A model generated the notes under the pieces. That model did not search any database, was not told the origin of the DNA, and worked only from the letters and a program-made list of their open reading frames with translations. From assembly GCA_025267735.1 (NCBI GenBank), contig CM046297.1, positions 20,734,011 through 20,798,010 on the forward strand: 64,000 bases of DNA, read 5' to 3'. A program made the translations under genes and the position numbers. Shown piece by piece: positions 1-10,214 of the stretch. Positions within the stretch are counted from its first letter, which is position 1. Every line of letters begins with the position of its first letter. This DNA is from Mactra quadrangularis (Eukaryota; Mollusca; Bivalvia; Venerida; Mactridae).

Positions 1-2
1 AG

Positions 3-840
3 TATTATGAAGACATTAGTGAAGATGAATCGAATTTGGACTAAGTGAAATTGAAAACGTTAATAAAGATGAAAGACACATCAAATTTGTTGAATCATTT
101 GATATATCTCTATTAGGTAACGATAAAATCTACACTAGTATAGACATTTGGGTTTTGATAATACTGAAGATAATGCTGTTAGTGCTAAATGTGATGTTAT
201 GATTGAGGATAAAAATTGTATTATTGGTGCTGAGTGTGATATTGTGAATAATGGTGAAATTTCCGGTTTAAGTACTGAGGACGAATATGGTGTGATTGAT
301 AATAAAGATAGTGCTCTTGGTACTCAATGTGATGTCGTCGTGGATGATGAAACATATCATGATAGTAATATAGATGGTGATGGCGTGATTGATAATGCAG
401 AAAGAGATGTTAGTGATGAATGTGATGATGTCGTGAATGATTAAACCTCTGATGATAGTAGCATTTATTGTAATGACGTGATCGGTTATAATGATTGTGT
501 TGTGAATGATGACGATGATGTAAGTTTAGATCAAAATAATAACTAACACAAAGTAACAGTTCAATATATTGATATTTCTGATGGCGATACTGATTACAAT
601 AATAATAAGCATGAACTTGTTAAAGATAATATCGCTACAAGAAGAGTGGTTGAATACCAAACTGTAACATCCAGGACTATTAATACATATATTGGTGAAG
701 AGGTTGTTCACCAGGAAACTCAAGTGACTCTTGGCATAACAATATGGATTAGACTTCGTGTTTTCTGTTGGGAATGTCGTGAAAATCACGATTATAGATT
801 ATTTCACCGGTCGGTGGTGATTTGTAAGTGTTTTATCTAG
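3..840 (+). pseudogene. Decayed acidic coding remnant
   Basis: Reading frames here are rich in Asp, Glu, Asn and Ser and look like one old coding sequence broken by frameshifts and stops. A short frame from base 3 reads YYEDISEDESNLD then stop, and a neighbouring frame continues from about 49. The longest stretch is 148-444, with a recurring ECD or QCD-V pattern (for example AECDIVNNG and DECDDVVND). The same frame continues past TAA at 442-444, past a second TAA at 544-546, and runs open to the stop at 838-840, ending in Cys and Arg rich sequence (CWECRENHDYRLFHRS). I do not recognise the family. The tail of a retroelement polyprotein is possible, but no catalytic motif is visible. The 5' part lies outside the window. 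The frame is seen directly; decay from one gene is my inference. Confidence 0.4.
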
Positions 841-930
841 TCTGATGGTGCCTTTTAACGTGTTGTCACCGGGGTGATTCGTTCATGTTTTGTCTGCACC
901 GGTGGTGGTTTTAAATATGTTTTGCACCGG
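804..930. repeat. Cluster of four CACCGG motifs
   Basis: CACCGG occurs at 805, 867, 897 and 925, each followed by a G/T-rich stretch, in otherwise AT-rich DNA just after the decayed frame ends. It looks like a short degenerate direct repeat of about 30 bases. No function is evident. Confidence 0.4.
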
Positions 931-1546
931 CAGTGCTGTTCTTTTTTATATATTTGTACGTTTGAAAGGCTATAGTATTATTATTTTAGAAAGAAGCATT
1001 AAATTAAATTCATGAGAAAATTTACGTGTTAGTTACATGTATTATATCCAATGTAAAGAGAGATTGCTACACTAATACCCCAAAAATACAAAGGGAATAT
1101 TAAGTTTAAATTCATTATAAATGAGAAAAAAGAAACATAACTGATCTTTTTATTTGAAAGTATTCAAATATGTATTAAACATATTTAGAACCAGTTAGAT
1201 ATGAATAATTATATGTTTCCTGACACAATAAAAATATAAAAAATGGATGTCTGGGCTACAGACTCTACACACTGGCTTGAAGATTGAACAAAGTAGTTTA
1301 ATGTAAATTTACCTGTAGAATGATATTATTTTGACACAGTATCATTTGTTTGACTTTTGAAAAAATGAGCAATAATAGAAAGAAACAATTCCTTTACTTT
1401 ACTTGAGTAAACATGAAAAATATATGTTTCTTAGTAACATGAAATGTCAAACCAAAACAAAGTTCTAAATTTTCAACATGTTTCAAAGTATATTTACAAA
1501 AAACATCTAACAAATAAGTTATCTCTATACATACATAAGTTTGGGA
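931..1546. other. AT-rich sequence, nothing recognised
   Basis: I see no exon-like frame, tRNA-like module or clear repeat. The 77-codon minus-strand frame at 1394-1627 is low-complexity and runs into the duplication, so it is not supported as a gene. Confidence 0.5.
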
Positions 1547-2006
1547 GTGAAAACACAAATAAATGAATGATAAGAAAATTAACAAGAGACTACGGTATCT
1601 ACACCAAACAAATATCTTTTTCATCACACATTTAAAGCTGTATGTTTGGTTTTCAGAGCTAAAGACATAACCAGAAGGTACTTCAAACTGAGAGTATTTG
1701 TCACATCTTGGAAATTACGTTGATGATCTATGTTGATAAAACAACTTAATCTTGATAAGATGATATCTATGAAAGATATCTACCAAAATCATTAACATAA
1801 ACAATTAACTTGGTCGGGAAAAATACAGATTAAAATATTAACACTGAATATCAAAAAATAGTTATACAGTTTTTGCAAAATAATTAAATTAACTTTTCCA
1901 AATTTTTAAGTATTAATTTGGTTACACAACTCTACATTAGACAACACGAAACTAGCGCGTGAAGAACTTAGTGAAAACTGGGAAGTTGTGTTAGTTGAGA
2001 CAATGT

Positions 2007-2416
2007 ATTCTCGTTCCCAGAGCCCAGTACGATTTTAATACTAGCCTGGTTTATTTCGAGTGCGCGCACGCACATTCAATATTCTTTACACACCAATGAA
2101 AAACGCGTCTCAATAATTGCGCGAAACTGTGCTATTTTTAAAAAGGCTGTTGACAAACAAGCTTACGATAGGCCTATCATACTTCTACTGCATGTGTAAA
2201 ATGCCATTGAAAATCTGCTATACTCAAGAAGTAAATATAAGGAATTTTGATACATTTAATTGAAAGAAATTGTCGGAGAGACATTTTAAAGCACCAAATT
2301 TTACTCTTTTCAAGTGAAGCTAGCTTTATTGCAATGTGGATTGAGCAGAAATTAAATGAATAATCTACATACAACAGCTAGTACTGAGAATCCTACTAGA
2401 CTCTGGGAACGAGAAT
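2007..2416. mobile_element. MITE-like element with ~39-bp TIRs (copy 1)
   Basis: Terminal inverted repeats lie at 2007-2045 and 2378-2416. The outer 16 bases (ATTCTCGTTCCCAGAG) match perfectly in inverse orientation, and the inner 23 match with a few differences. The interior (~330 bp) has no coding capacity. GAGACAA lies just outside both ends, but three bases separate it from the left TIR, so a target-site duplication is uncertain. A TIR beginning with a GGGAACGAG-type motif is common among marine-invertebrate non-autonomous DNA transposons; the superfamily is not assigned. Confidence 0.65.
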
Positions 2417-2451
2417 GAGACAAGAAAGAAGAAAATTGTAAATGTAAGTGC

Positions 2452-2490
2452 CAACAACAACAACAAAAACAAAAACAACAACAACAACAA
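2452..2490. repeat. CAA/CAAAAA microsatellite (copy 1)
   Basis: A run of CAA triplets interrupted by CAAAAA. On the minus strand it gives a poly-Cys/Phe frame, which is a shadow. Its copy is at 4785-4823. Confidence 0.9.
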
Positions 2491-4339
2491 GATGTTGATG
2501 ATGGAATAATGATGAATTGATTAAGACACATTTCCTTGTTCATGTTAGAACATTTCGATCACTATATGCCGTGCGTATATGGGAATATCATACTGATTTC
2601 AAGTGTTAATCTTAGCTAATTACGTAACATACTGTCATGTTCACTGGGAAGTGCACGTTTTAATAGTTTGCAGCAATTTAAATCAATATTAATCCTTTTG
2701 ACGACGAATAGTGTTTGCAATTTTGAACGGAAATTAATGTTAACAATTTAAGATATGTGTCGGCTTTTTTTCACACTTTGTCGATGTTCGATTGCGTAAC
2801 AATACAATGACATAATTGCAAGGTCTCATCGTGTAATCATAGACTTACTTTAATTTTAATATACTTTGATTCAATGAATTCTTAAATCAAGTGTGACCTG
2901 GTTTTTTTATTGTAACTATATACGCTAAAAAGTGACCGGTTTTGAAGAAATATGAAATCGGCGATCGCAGGAAATCAAATTTTCTGTAGTTGAATTAACC
3001 TTCATAGTCAAACTATGACATTTTTATTTTATCATTTATTAGAAAGTTACGTAAACATTACTTTTTCCGTCAATATTTTTCTGAAGAAAAGAAACCTTTT
3101 TTTTTTAAACAAATACCTGTAAACCGGTACGTATTTAGTCAATTTAAATGTAAGCAAAACGTCGTTTTATCGTTAAAAGAGTGAAAGTATGATGTTGCAT
3201 TTTGATATTGATGGATTGAATGCGTAATTGTCTACTTCACATAGATTTTTAGATGTGCGACTGACGCTTTTAATTCGAAAATCGCTCGCATTTTCGGCGC
3301 TTACATGCGAAAGTCAATTTGTCAAACCTTGAATAAAACTCTATTTTTATTTTTGTTGGGTTTTACAGTTTTGCTCTATTAAAACTCAATAAAAATAATC
3401 GCCGAAACAAAATGTATTGTCATCAGTTACAATGTAACAACTAAATTAATTTATTATTCATAATTTAGCATTCTACATCGTAAAATGAAATCCCATCATT
3501 CATTGTGATATATTGTCATATATTTTCGCGACTCACGCTATCGCATATTAAATTGAATTGAAATATCCTTTAATCTACGTTAACAATGTATTAAACTATT
3601 TTTTGTTTATTTGTTCCTAATAATATAGCAATTAATGCTACTGGAAACGACAACTTCAAACATAAGTCACCGTTTTCGCGCATACGAAGTTGAAACAAAT
3701 CTCCGAATAACAGTCTAATTCAATTAAAATTCTCATAATGCTATCATAGCTGCACTGTAAATACCATTGTCATAGTAGCTTTATGGTAATCAATGACACA
3801 AACAATTAATTTGATAATCACACAACTATACGTATGACATTATGAACAATGTTCCATTTGTTGATTAAAGTCTAAGTGAGTGAAAACACAAATAAATGAA
3901 TTATAAGAAAATTAACAGGAGGCTACGGTATCTACACCAAACAAATATCTTTTTCATCACACATTTAAAGCTGTTTGTTTGGATTTCAGAGCTAAATACT
4001 TAACCAGAAGGTATTTCAAACTGAGAGTATTTGTCGCATCTTGGAAATTATGTTGATTATCTATGTTGATAAAACAACTTAAACTTGATAAGATGATATC
4101 TTTGAAAGACATCTACCAAAATCATTAATATAAACATTTAACTTGGTCGGGAAAAATACAGATTAAAATATTAACACTGAATATCAAAAAATAGTTATAC
4201 AGTTTTTGCAAAATAATTAAATTAACTTTTCCAAATTTTTAAGTATTAATTTGGTTACACAACTCTACATTAGACAACACGAAACTAGTGCGTGAAGAAC
4301 TTAGTGAAAACTGGGAAGTTGTGTTAGTTGAGACAATGT

Positions 4340-4749
4340 ATTCTCGTTCCCAGAGCCCAGTACGATTTTAATACTAGCCTGGTTTATTTCGAGTGCGCGC
4401 ACGCACATTCAATATTCTTTACACACCAATGAAAAACGCGTCTCAATAATTGCGCGAAACTGTGCTATTTTTAAAAAGGCTGTTGACAAACAAGCTTACG
4501 ATAGGCCTATCATACTTCTACTGCATGTGTAAAATGCCATTGAAAATCTGCTATACTCAAGAAGTAAATATAAGGAATTTTGATACATTTAATTGAAAGA
4601 AATTGTCGGAGAGACATTTTAAAGCACCAAATTTTACTCTTTTCAAGTGAAGCTAGCTTTATTGCAATGTGGATTGAGCAGAAATTAAATGAATAATCTA
4701 CATACAACAGCTAGTACTGAGAATCCTACTAGACTCTGGGAACGAGAAT
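4340..4749. mobile_element. MITE-like element with ~39-bp TIRs (copy 2)
   Basis: This is the 2007-2416 element carried along by the 2333-bp tandem duplication (same offset). It therefore does not represent an independent transposition. Confidence 0.65.
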
Positions 4750-4784
4750 GAGACAAGAAAGAAGAAAATTGTAAATGTAAGTGC

Positions 4785-4823
4785 CAACAACAACAACAAA
4801 AACAAAAACAACAACAACAACAA
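4785..4823. repeat. CAA/CAAAAA microsatellite (copy 2)
   Basis: Duplicate of the 2452-2490 run, offset by 2333 bases. No length change is visible between the copies, which argues for a recent duplication. Confidence 0.9.
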
Positions 4824-6252
4824 GATGTTGATGATGGAATAATGATGAATTGATTAAGACACATTTCCTTGTTCATGTTAGAACATTTCGATCACTATAT
4901 GCCGTGCGTATATGGGAATATCATACTGATTTCAAGTGTTAATCTTAGCTAATTACGTAACATACTGTCATGTTCACTGGGAAGTGCACGTTTTAATAGT
5001 TTGCAGCAATTTAAATCAATATTAATCCTTTTGACGACGAATAGTGTTTGCAATTTTGAACGGAAATTAATGTTAACAATTTAAGATATGTGTCGGCTTT
5101 TTTTCACACTTTGTCGATGTTCGATTGCGTAACAATACAATGACATAATTGCAAGGTCTCATCGTGTAATCATAGACTTACTTTAATTTTAATATACTTT
5201 GATTCAATGAATTCTTAAATCAAGTGTGACCTGGTTTTTTTATTGTAACTATATACGCTAAAAAGTGACCGGTTTTGAAGAAATATGAAATCGGCGATCG
5301 CAGGAAATCAAATTTTCTGTAGTTGAATTAACCTTCATAGTCAAACTATGACATTTTTATTTTATCATTTATTAGAAAGTTACGTAAACATTACTTTTTC
5401 CGTCAATATTTTTCTGAAGAAAAGAAACCTTTTTTTTTTAAACAAATACCTGTAAACCGGTACGTATTTAGTCAATTTAAATGTAAGCAAAACGTCGTTT
5501 TATCGTTAAAAGAGTGAAAGTATGATGTTGCATTTTGATATTGATGGATTGAATGCGTAATTGTCTACTTCACATAGATTTTTAGATGTGCGACTGACGC
5601 TTTTAATTCGAAAATCGCTCGCATTTTCGGCGCTTACATGCGAAAGTCAATTTGTCAAACCTTGAATAAAACTCTATTTTTATTTTTGTTGGGTTTTACA
5701 GTTTTGCTCTATTAAAACTCAATAAAAATAATCGCCGAAACAAAATGTATTGTCATCAGTTACAATGTAACAACTAAATTAATTTATTATTCATAATTTA
5801 GCATTCTACATCGTAAAATGAAATCCCATCATTCATTGTGATATATTGTCATATATTTTCGCGACTCACGCTATCGCATATTAAATTGAATTGAAATATC
5901 CTTTAATCTACGTTAACAATGTATTAAACTATTTTTTGTTTATTTGTTCCTAATAATATAGCAATTAATGCTACTGGAAACGACAACTTCAAACATAAGT
6001 CACCGTTTTCGCGCATACGAAGTTGAAACAAATCTCCGAATAACAGACTAATTCAATTAAAATTCTCATAATGCTATCATAGCTGCACTGTAAATACCAT
6101 TGTCATAGTAGCTTTATGGTAATCAATGACACAAACAATTAATTAGATAATCACACAACTATACGTATGACATTATGAACAATGTTCCATTTGTTGATTA
6201 AAGACTAAGTGAGTATTTCAAATAACCATGGACGGACTAGTTGTACTTTGAT

Positions 6253-6287
6253 ACGGACAAGTCATTTATTTCAAGTTACTTGTCCGT
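6253..6287. repeat. Perfect 10-bp inverted repeat
   Basis: ACGGACAAGT at 6253-6262 and its exact reverse complement at 6278-6287, with a 15-base loop, just upstream of the candidate exon at 6312. It could be a transposon remnant or an intronic hairpin. Confidence 0.6.
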
Positions 6288-6311
6288 GAACAAATCATTA
6301 TTTTTTTTCAG

Positions 6312-6364
6312 ATTTCGCCATCCCTGATGCAGCATTAGATCAAATGAGTAAAATGAAGAGTTAG
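6312..6364 (+). CDS. Candidate terminal coding exon, unknown protein
   Basis: A strong 3' splice site (eight or more T followed by CAG, ending at 6311) is followed by an in-frame stretch that completes a split codon and reads FAIPDAALDQMSKMKS then TAG at 6362-6364. The exon starts in phase 1, so one base of the first codon comes from an upstream exon that I cannot place; it may lie before this window or within the duplicated region. The 3' UTR would run to about 6490, with a possible ATTAAA polyadenylation signal at 6468-6473. The peptide looks like a genuine C-terminus (mixed, helix-favouring), but I do not recognise the family. If real, the 2333-bp duplication probably lies in its intron or upstream. 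The splice tract and frame are seen; the gene is inferred. Confidence 0.45.
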
Positions 6365-6467
6365 AAAGCATCCATGAAGGGATATGAACATGTACATGTT
6401 TATTGTATGTGCATTGAGATGAATGATTTTGAACTTTATTTATTCATAGTTGCATAATAACAATGTA

Positions 6468-6473
6468 TTAAAT
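6468..6473 (+). terminator. Possible polyadenylation signal ATTAAA
   Basis: This common variant hexamer lies about 100 bases after the TAG of the candidate terminal exon. A T-rich stretch (CTTTCCTTCTTTTTC) begins about 25 bases later and could be the downstream element. Confidence 0.35.
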
Positions 6474-6550
6474 TTGTTAAAATTTAAATTAAGTATGTCT
6501 TTCCTTCTTTTTCTATCTCTCACCTATTGACTTTGATCTTGCTGGAGTGC

Positions 6551-6898
6551 CATTCGAAACATCCTCGGCCATTCGCTACACGAATAACCTCGGACATATT
6601 TAGGCGCCATTTGAAACTATGTAAAAAATACACGATCGTTTAGGCGATGACTGAAGTTCCGTTTTTAATCCGTAAATTTAAAATTACACAGTTCAATGAT
6701 ACCGATGAACAATATTTGCTTCAATTCTAAACAAACAAATATGTTTAGACAAAGATCTGTGTAAACTACAAGAACTATTTTGCGTAACCGTTGCTTGCTT
6801 CGCCTCGCGAAGGTAGTAAAATCACAAAAATCCGGTGAAGACCTCCACGAATCCTTCCGAGGTTATTCATTCATGAAAGGTCGAAGGTGTTCCAAATG
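6551..6898. mobile_element. MITE-like insert in minisatellite (copy 1)
   Basis: This ~350-bp insert splits a minisatellite unit. Its ends are inverted copies of one another over ~45 bases, best seen as GAATAACCTCGGA near 6584 and TCCGAGGTTATTC near 6857. The flanking sequence CTGGAGTGCCATT is repeated on the far side as CTAGAGTGCCATT, which could be a target duplication or simply the next array unit. There is no coding content. Confidence 0.6.
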
Positions 6899-6969
6899 GC
6901 TAGAGTGCCATTGAGTTGGCCTATATGTAATGATAGAAATGAAAGGAATCAAACTTGCTGGAGTGCCAC

Positions 6970-7343
6970 ATTCGGAAAATCCTCGGCCATTCGCTACGAA
7001 TAACCTTGGACATATTTAGGCGCCATTTTGAAACTATGTAAACAAATACACGATCGTTTAGGCAAGGAATTAGTCTCTGGTTTAGGCGATGACTGAAGTG
7101 TCGTTTTTAGTCCGTAAATTTGAAAGTACTCATTTCAATGGTACCGATGAACACTATTTGGTTCAATTAAAATAAATAAATATGTTTCGACAAAGATCCG
7201 TGTGTATACTACAAGAACTATTTTGTGTAACCGTCACCTGCTTCGCCTCGCGTAGGTAGTAAAATCACCAATATCCAGTGAAGACCCCCCCACGAATCCT
7301 CCCGAGATTATTCATTCATTTAAGGTCGAGGGTGGTCCAAATG
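6970..7343. mobile_element. MITE-like insert in minisatellite (copy 2)
   Basis: Second copy of the 6551-6898 insert at the same phase of the minisatellite unit, about 418 bases further on. It carries a ~20-base extra segment (near 7060-7085) and scattered substitutions. The same insertion phase suggests the composite was duplicated with the array rather than inserted twice. Confidence 0.6.
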
Positions 7344-8318
7344 GGAGTGCTATTGAGTTGACCAATTTGTAATGATAGAAATAACAGGAATCAAACGTGC
7401 ATGAATGCCATTGAATTGGCTTAATAAAATTATGTAATGATAGAAATGACTGGAATCAAATTTGCTGATGTGCCATTTAGTTGACTCATATGTAATGATA
7501 GAAATGACTGGAATTGAACTTGCTGGAGTGCCATTGTACTAGTTTATTAGTAATGAAAAAAATGACAGGAATTAAACTCGCTGGAGTGCCATTGAAATGG
7601 CTTATATGTAATGACAGAAATACAAGGATTTGAACTTACTGGAGTGCCATTGAGTTGGCCTATATGTAATGATAGAAATGACAGGAACCAAACCTGCAAT
7701 AGTGCCAATAAGTTGGCTTATATGTAATGATAGAAATGACAGGAATCAAACTTGTTGAAGTGCCATTGAGTTGGATTATATATAATAAGCGATATAAAAG
7801 GAATCAAACTTGCTGGAGTGCCCTTGAATTAGCTTATATATAACAAGAGATATAAAAGGAATCAAACTTGCTGTAATGCCATTGAATTGGCATATATGTA
7901 ATGACAGGAATACAAGGATTTGAACATACTGGAGCGCCATTGAGTTGGCTTACATGTAGTGATAGAAATTACAAAAATGACAGGAATTGAACATGCTGGA
8001 GTGCCATGGCTTATATGTAATGATAAAAATGACCAGAATTGAACTTGCTGGAGTGCCATTGAGTTGGCTTATATGTAATGCTTTTATAGAACATCTCAAT
8101 AAAGCTAAAACATGTACATTGTATATAAAATGAAAATGAATACCAAGCACAGACTTTAAATAACATTCCGTTCAGCTAGTCACAACCTTGTTTCGCAATT
8201 AAGGCCAAATTATGTCGGTCTGCAAGCTGGCTTTATAGCGAAACTTTACTGTTAATAAAATAAAAATACAAATCGTTAACACCTTGTTAATCAGTCAAAC
8301 TGTTTATAGACAACAATC

Positions 8319-8430
8319 AATTACCATGGTATTTTAGACTGGAATTCACTTCCAGAAGAAATCAAAGCTGTGAAAAATTTTCAGAAATAAAAACTTCTTG
8401 TCAAAAAAAATTTACTTAGTAAACAGGTTA
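8319..8430 (+). pseudogene. Non-LTR retrotransposon ORF2 C-terminus, degenerate
   Basis: The frame reads NYHGILDWNSLPEEIKAVKN, then FQK, a TAA at 8388-8390, and KLLVKKNLL. A WNSLP-x-x-[IL] motif followed by a basic helix is the usual extreme C-terminus of jockey/CR1/RTE-type reverse transcriptase ORFs. The fragment is preceded by an in-frame TAG at 8307-8309 and interrupted by TAA, so it is inactive. Reverse transcriptase and endonuclease domains are absent, in keeping with 5' truncation. Family membership is inferred from the motif only. Confidence 0.5.
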
Positions 8431-8457
8431 CAGAATATACCAGAATATACAAGATTT

Positions 8458-8922
8458 TATATACTATTAATACATGTTTTATTAGATGTATACTATTAAT
8501 ACATGTTTTATTAGATGTATACTATTAATACATGTTTTATTAGATGTATACTATTAATACATGTTTTATTAGATGTATACTATTAATACATGTTTTATTA
8601 GATGTATACTATTAATACATGTTTTATTAGATGTATACTATTAATACATGTTTTATTAGATGTATACTATTAATACATGTTTTATTAGATGTATACTATT
8701 AATACATGTTTTATTAGATGTATACTATTAATACATGTTTTATTAGATGTATACTATTAATACATGTTTTATTAGATGTATACTATTAATACATGTTTTA
8801 TTAGATGTATACTATTAATACATGTTTTATTAGATGTATACTATTAATACATGTTTTATTAGATGTATACTATTAATACATGTTTTATTAGATGTATACT
8901 ATTAATACATGTTTTATTAGAC
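8458..8922. repeat. 29-bp minisatellite, ~16 apparently identical units
   Basis: The unit TACTATTAATACATGTTTTA plus TTAGATGTA repeats with a strict 29-base period and I see no substitution between copies. Such uniformity implies very recent expansion or ongoing homogenisation. It lies between the reverse-transcriptase remnant and the 3' tail of the same retrotransposon. Confidence 0.95.
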
Positions 8923-9039
8923 ATATGCGTCTGTGATAATATGTGCTTGTAGCATACTTTTAATAATCCCGTATTTGAACAAAGTCTTGTCCTCAATAAT
9001 TGTTATTTTTTTCTATTTTTTTTAAACAATTTGTTATTC

Positions 9040-9330
9040 CCTTAAATGGACCCCATTGGAAATAAGCTTTCAGCTCAATGGGTTATCCATAGGTTCTTAG
9101 TACTTGATTACAACACATGTCTATTCTAATATATTATTAAAAGTATGTCGAGCTATGGTTGTACACTGTTTTAAGTCATAATATGCTACTCAATAGTTTT
9201 TAGTTCATCATGTCTTATCATCATATATACTGATGTTTAACTTTTATCTGTGATTTTATGGAATATTTCTGTGATATTGTATTATAATGTGCTAATGATC
9301 TTAAATATCAATAAATAAATAAATAAATGA
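9040..9330 (+). mobile_element. Probable non-LTR retrotransposon 3' end with AAAT tail
   Basis: A segment around 9048-9100 (GGACCCCATTGGAAATAAGC, then GCTCAATGGGTTATCC) resembles the conserved end region of invertebrate LINEs, and the element ends in an (AATA)n tail at 9310-9329. With the ORF remnant at 8319-8430 this makes one 5'-truncated copy of about 1.2 kb. The resemblance is from memory of such elements, not a search. Confidence 0.4.
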
Positions 9331-10009
9331 AGCATTTCATTTAGCGAGTAATAAAGGGGAGTTACTCTGACTTAATATAATCAAAGTACTGACTTCACCA
9401 ATTGAAGTACTCTGTGGTATGAATAAACAAGCACCCTGGAATAAACGACATGAGTTACACATCAGCGATTATGAATTAACTGAATCACATGTGTATTTTC
9501 AAACGAGTATTTTCTTAAATATACGTCACAATGACATTAGCAACATAGATCTAATATGTACAATGTTTATTTTAAACAATAAGTATAACAAATGCTATAT
9601 TCTCTATCTGTAATTCCACATACAAAAAGTACTCGCAAACAATATCATGCTTACATACTACATGTCATACAGAACACATCGAAAACAAAGAAATATGTCA
9701 TAAGTGTGACGTCATACATGTAGTTGTTGACCATGCGTCAAATTCCGTAAGGTGTTCTAATTTCGTACCCTGATAAACTCGACCTGCAATCAATCATGTG
9801 ATTCCGGGAAACATTAGCTGTACAGCTAAAAATATCCCATTATTCGTTTTATTTCGCAAGTGTTTAATTATATCGACTGGATATGACGTCAGCGTTACAT
9901 TTTGATTGGTCGAAATACTAGTTTGGTGCCAAAATTAAAAATTCCACCGTCTTCAACAAAGAAGCATAACCAAGACAGTGTTATGTATTGGAATATTGAA
10001 TAAGAGACA
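9331..10009. other. Unique AT-rich sequence with promoter-like motifs
   Basis: No exon is supported. The 64-codon frame at 9419-9613 has no splice or codon-use support. The stretch contains two perfect CRE palindromes and an inverted CCAAT box (annotated separately). Confidence 0.4.
9707..9909. promoter_or_regulatory. Two full CRE palindromes plus inverted CCAAT
   Basis: TGACGTCA, the full cAMP-response element palindrome, occurs at 9707-9714 and again at 9884-9891. ATTGG (inverted CCAAT) follows at 9905-9909. One 8-base match would be unremarkable; two within 180 bases plus a CCAAT box suggest a promoter or enhancer. No start site or adjacent exon is identifiable, so the target gene is unknown. 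Confidence 0.35.
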
Positions 10010-10214
10010 TTTATTGTCTTTCCTTGCATGAAGAGCATACATGTTCCAGATGTATACTGACTTATAGGCTTAAACATTCTTCACTATACAACTTTTAAAA
10101 TATAAATTAAAGACAATTTTGACAAATCACCAGAGACCCAGTAAATCAACTCCCACTGAGACTTGAACTCAGAACTCCTCATGACCAAGAGAACGATCAC
10201 TAGCACAAGGTATT
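10010..10214 (-). mobile_element. tRNA-derived SINE-like element, left flank of satellite
   Basis: On the minus strand a tRNA-like head (about 10210 to 10150) has an A-box-like GTGCTAGTGATCG and a T arm CTGAG-TTCAAGT-CTCAG with a perfect 5-bp stem. A ~140-bp tail follows, ending near TGTATGCTCTTCATGCA. A diverged copy in the same orientation lies at 22255-22455, on the far side of the 11.9-kb satellite. The satellite begins immediately after TATTTTGCAT at the 5' end of this element. Confidence 0.55.

Larger units (their letters stand above)
1548..3880. repeat. Tandem segmental duplication, unit 1 (2333 bp)
   Basis: This 2333-bp unit is repeated head to tail at 3881-6213 with no spacer. Corresponding landmarks are offset by exactly 2333 bases along the whole length. 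Differences cluster in the first ~300 bases (for example AACAAGAGACTA against AACAGGAGGCTA); the rest is almost identical. The unit contains a MITE-like element, a CAA microsatellite and AT-rich non-coding sequence. The mirrored minus-strand frames at 2177-2374 and 2352-2543 are repeat shadows. Confidence 0.95.
3881..6213. repeat. Tandem segmental duplication, unit 2 (2333 bp)
   Basis: Second copy of the 1548-3880 unit. The junction sequence GTGAG/TGAAAAC is shared with the start of unit 1, consistent with unequal crossing-over or replication slippage. Unit 2 ends at GAG (6211-6213), after which the sequence becomes unique and leads into a candidate exon at 6312. Confidence 0.95.
6541..8085. 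repeat. ~58-bp minisatellite, about 16 units
   Basis: Units of 58-60 bases, recognisable by GAGTGCCATTGAGTTGGC and TATATGTAATGATAGAAATG, recur from 6541 to about 8085 (for example near 6906, 7346, 7405, 7466, 7526, 7585, 7643, 7703, 7761, 7820, 7877, 7935, 8002 and 8055). They are moderately diverged. Two units near the left end are split by a MITE-like insert. Minus-strand frames at 7862-8150 are array shadows. Confidence 0.9.

Noticed and set aside
8458..8922. Possible CRISPR array (regular short repeats)
   Set aside because: The 29-bp units are directly adjacent with no unique spacers, and the genome is eukaryotic.
10150..10210. Functional tRNA gene on minus
   Set aside because: T arm and A box are present, but the acceptor stem does not pair and a second copy with SINE body exists.
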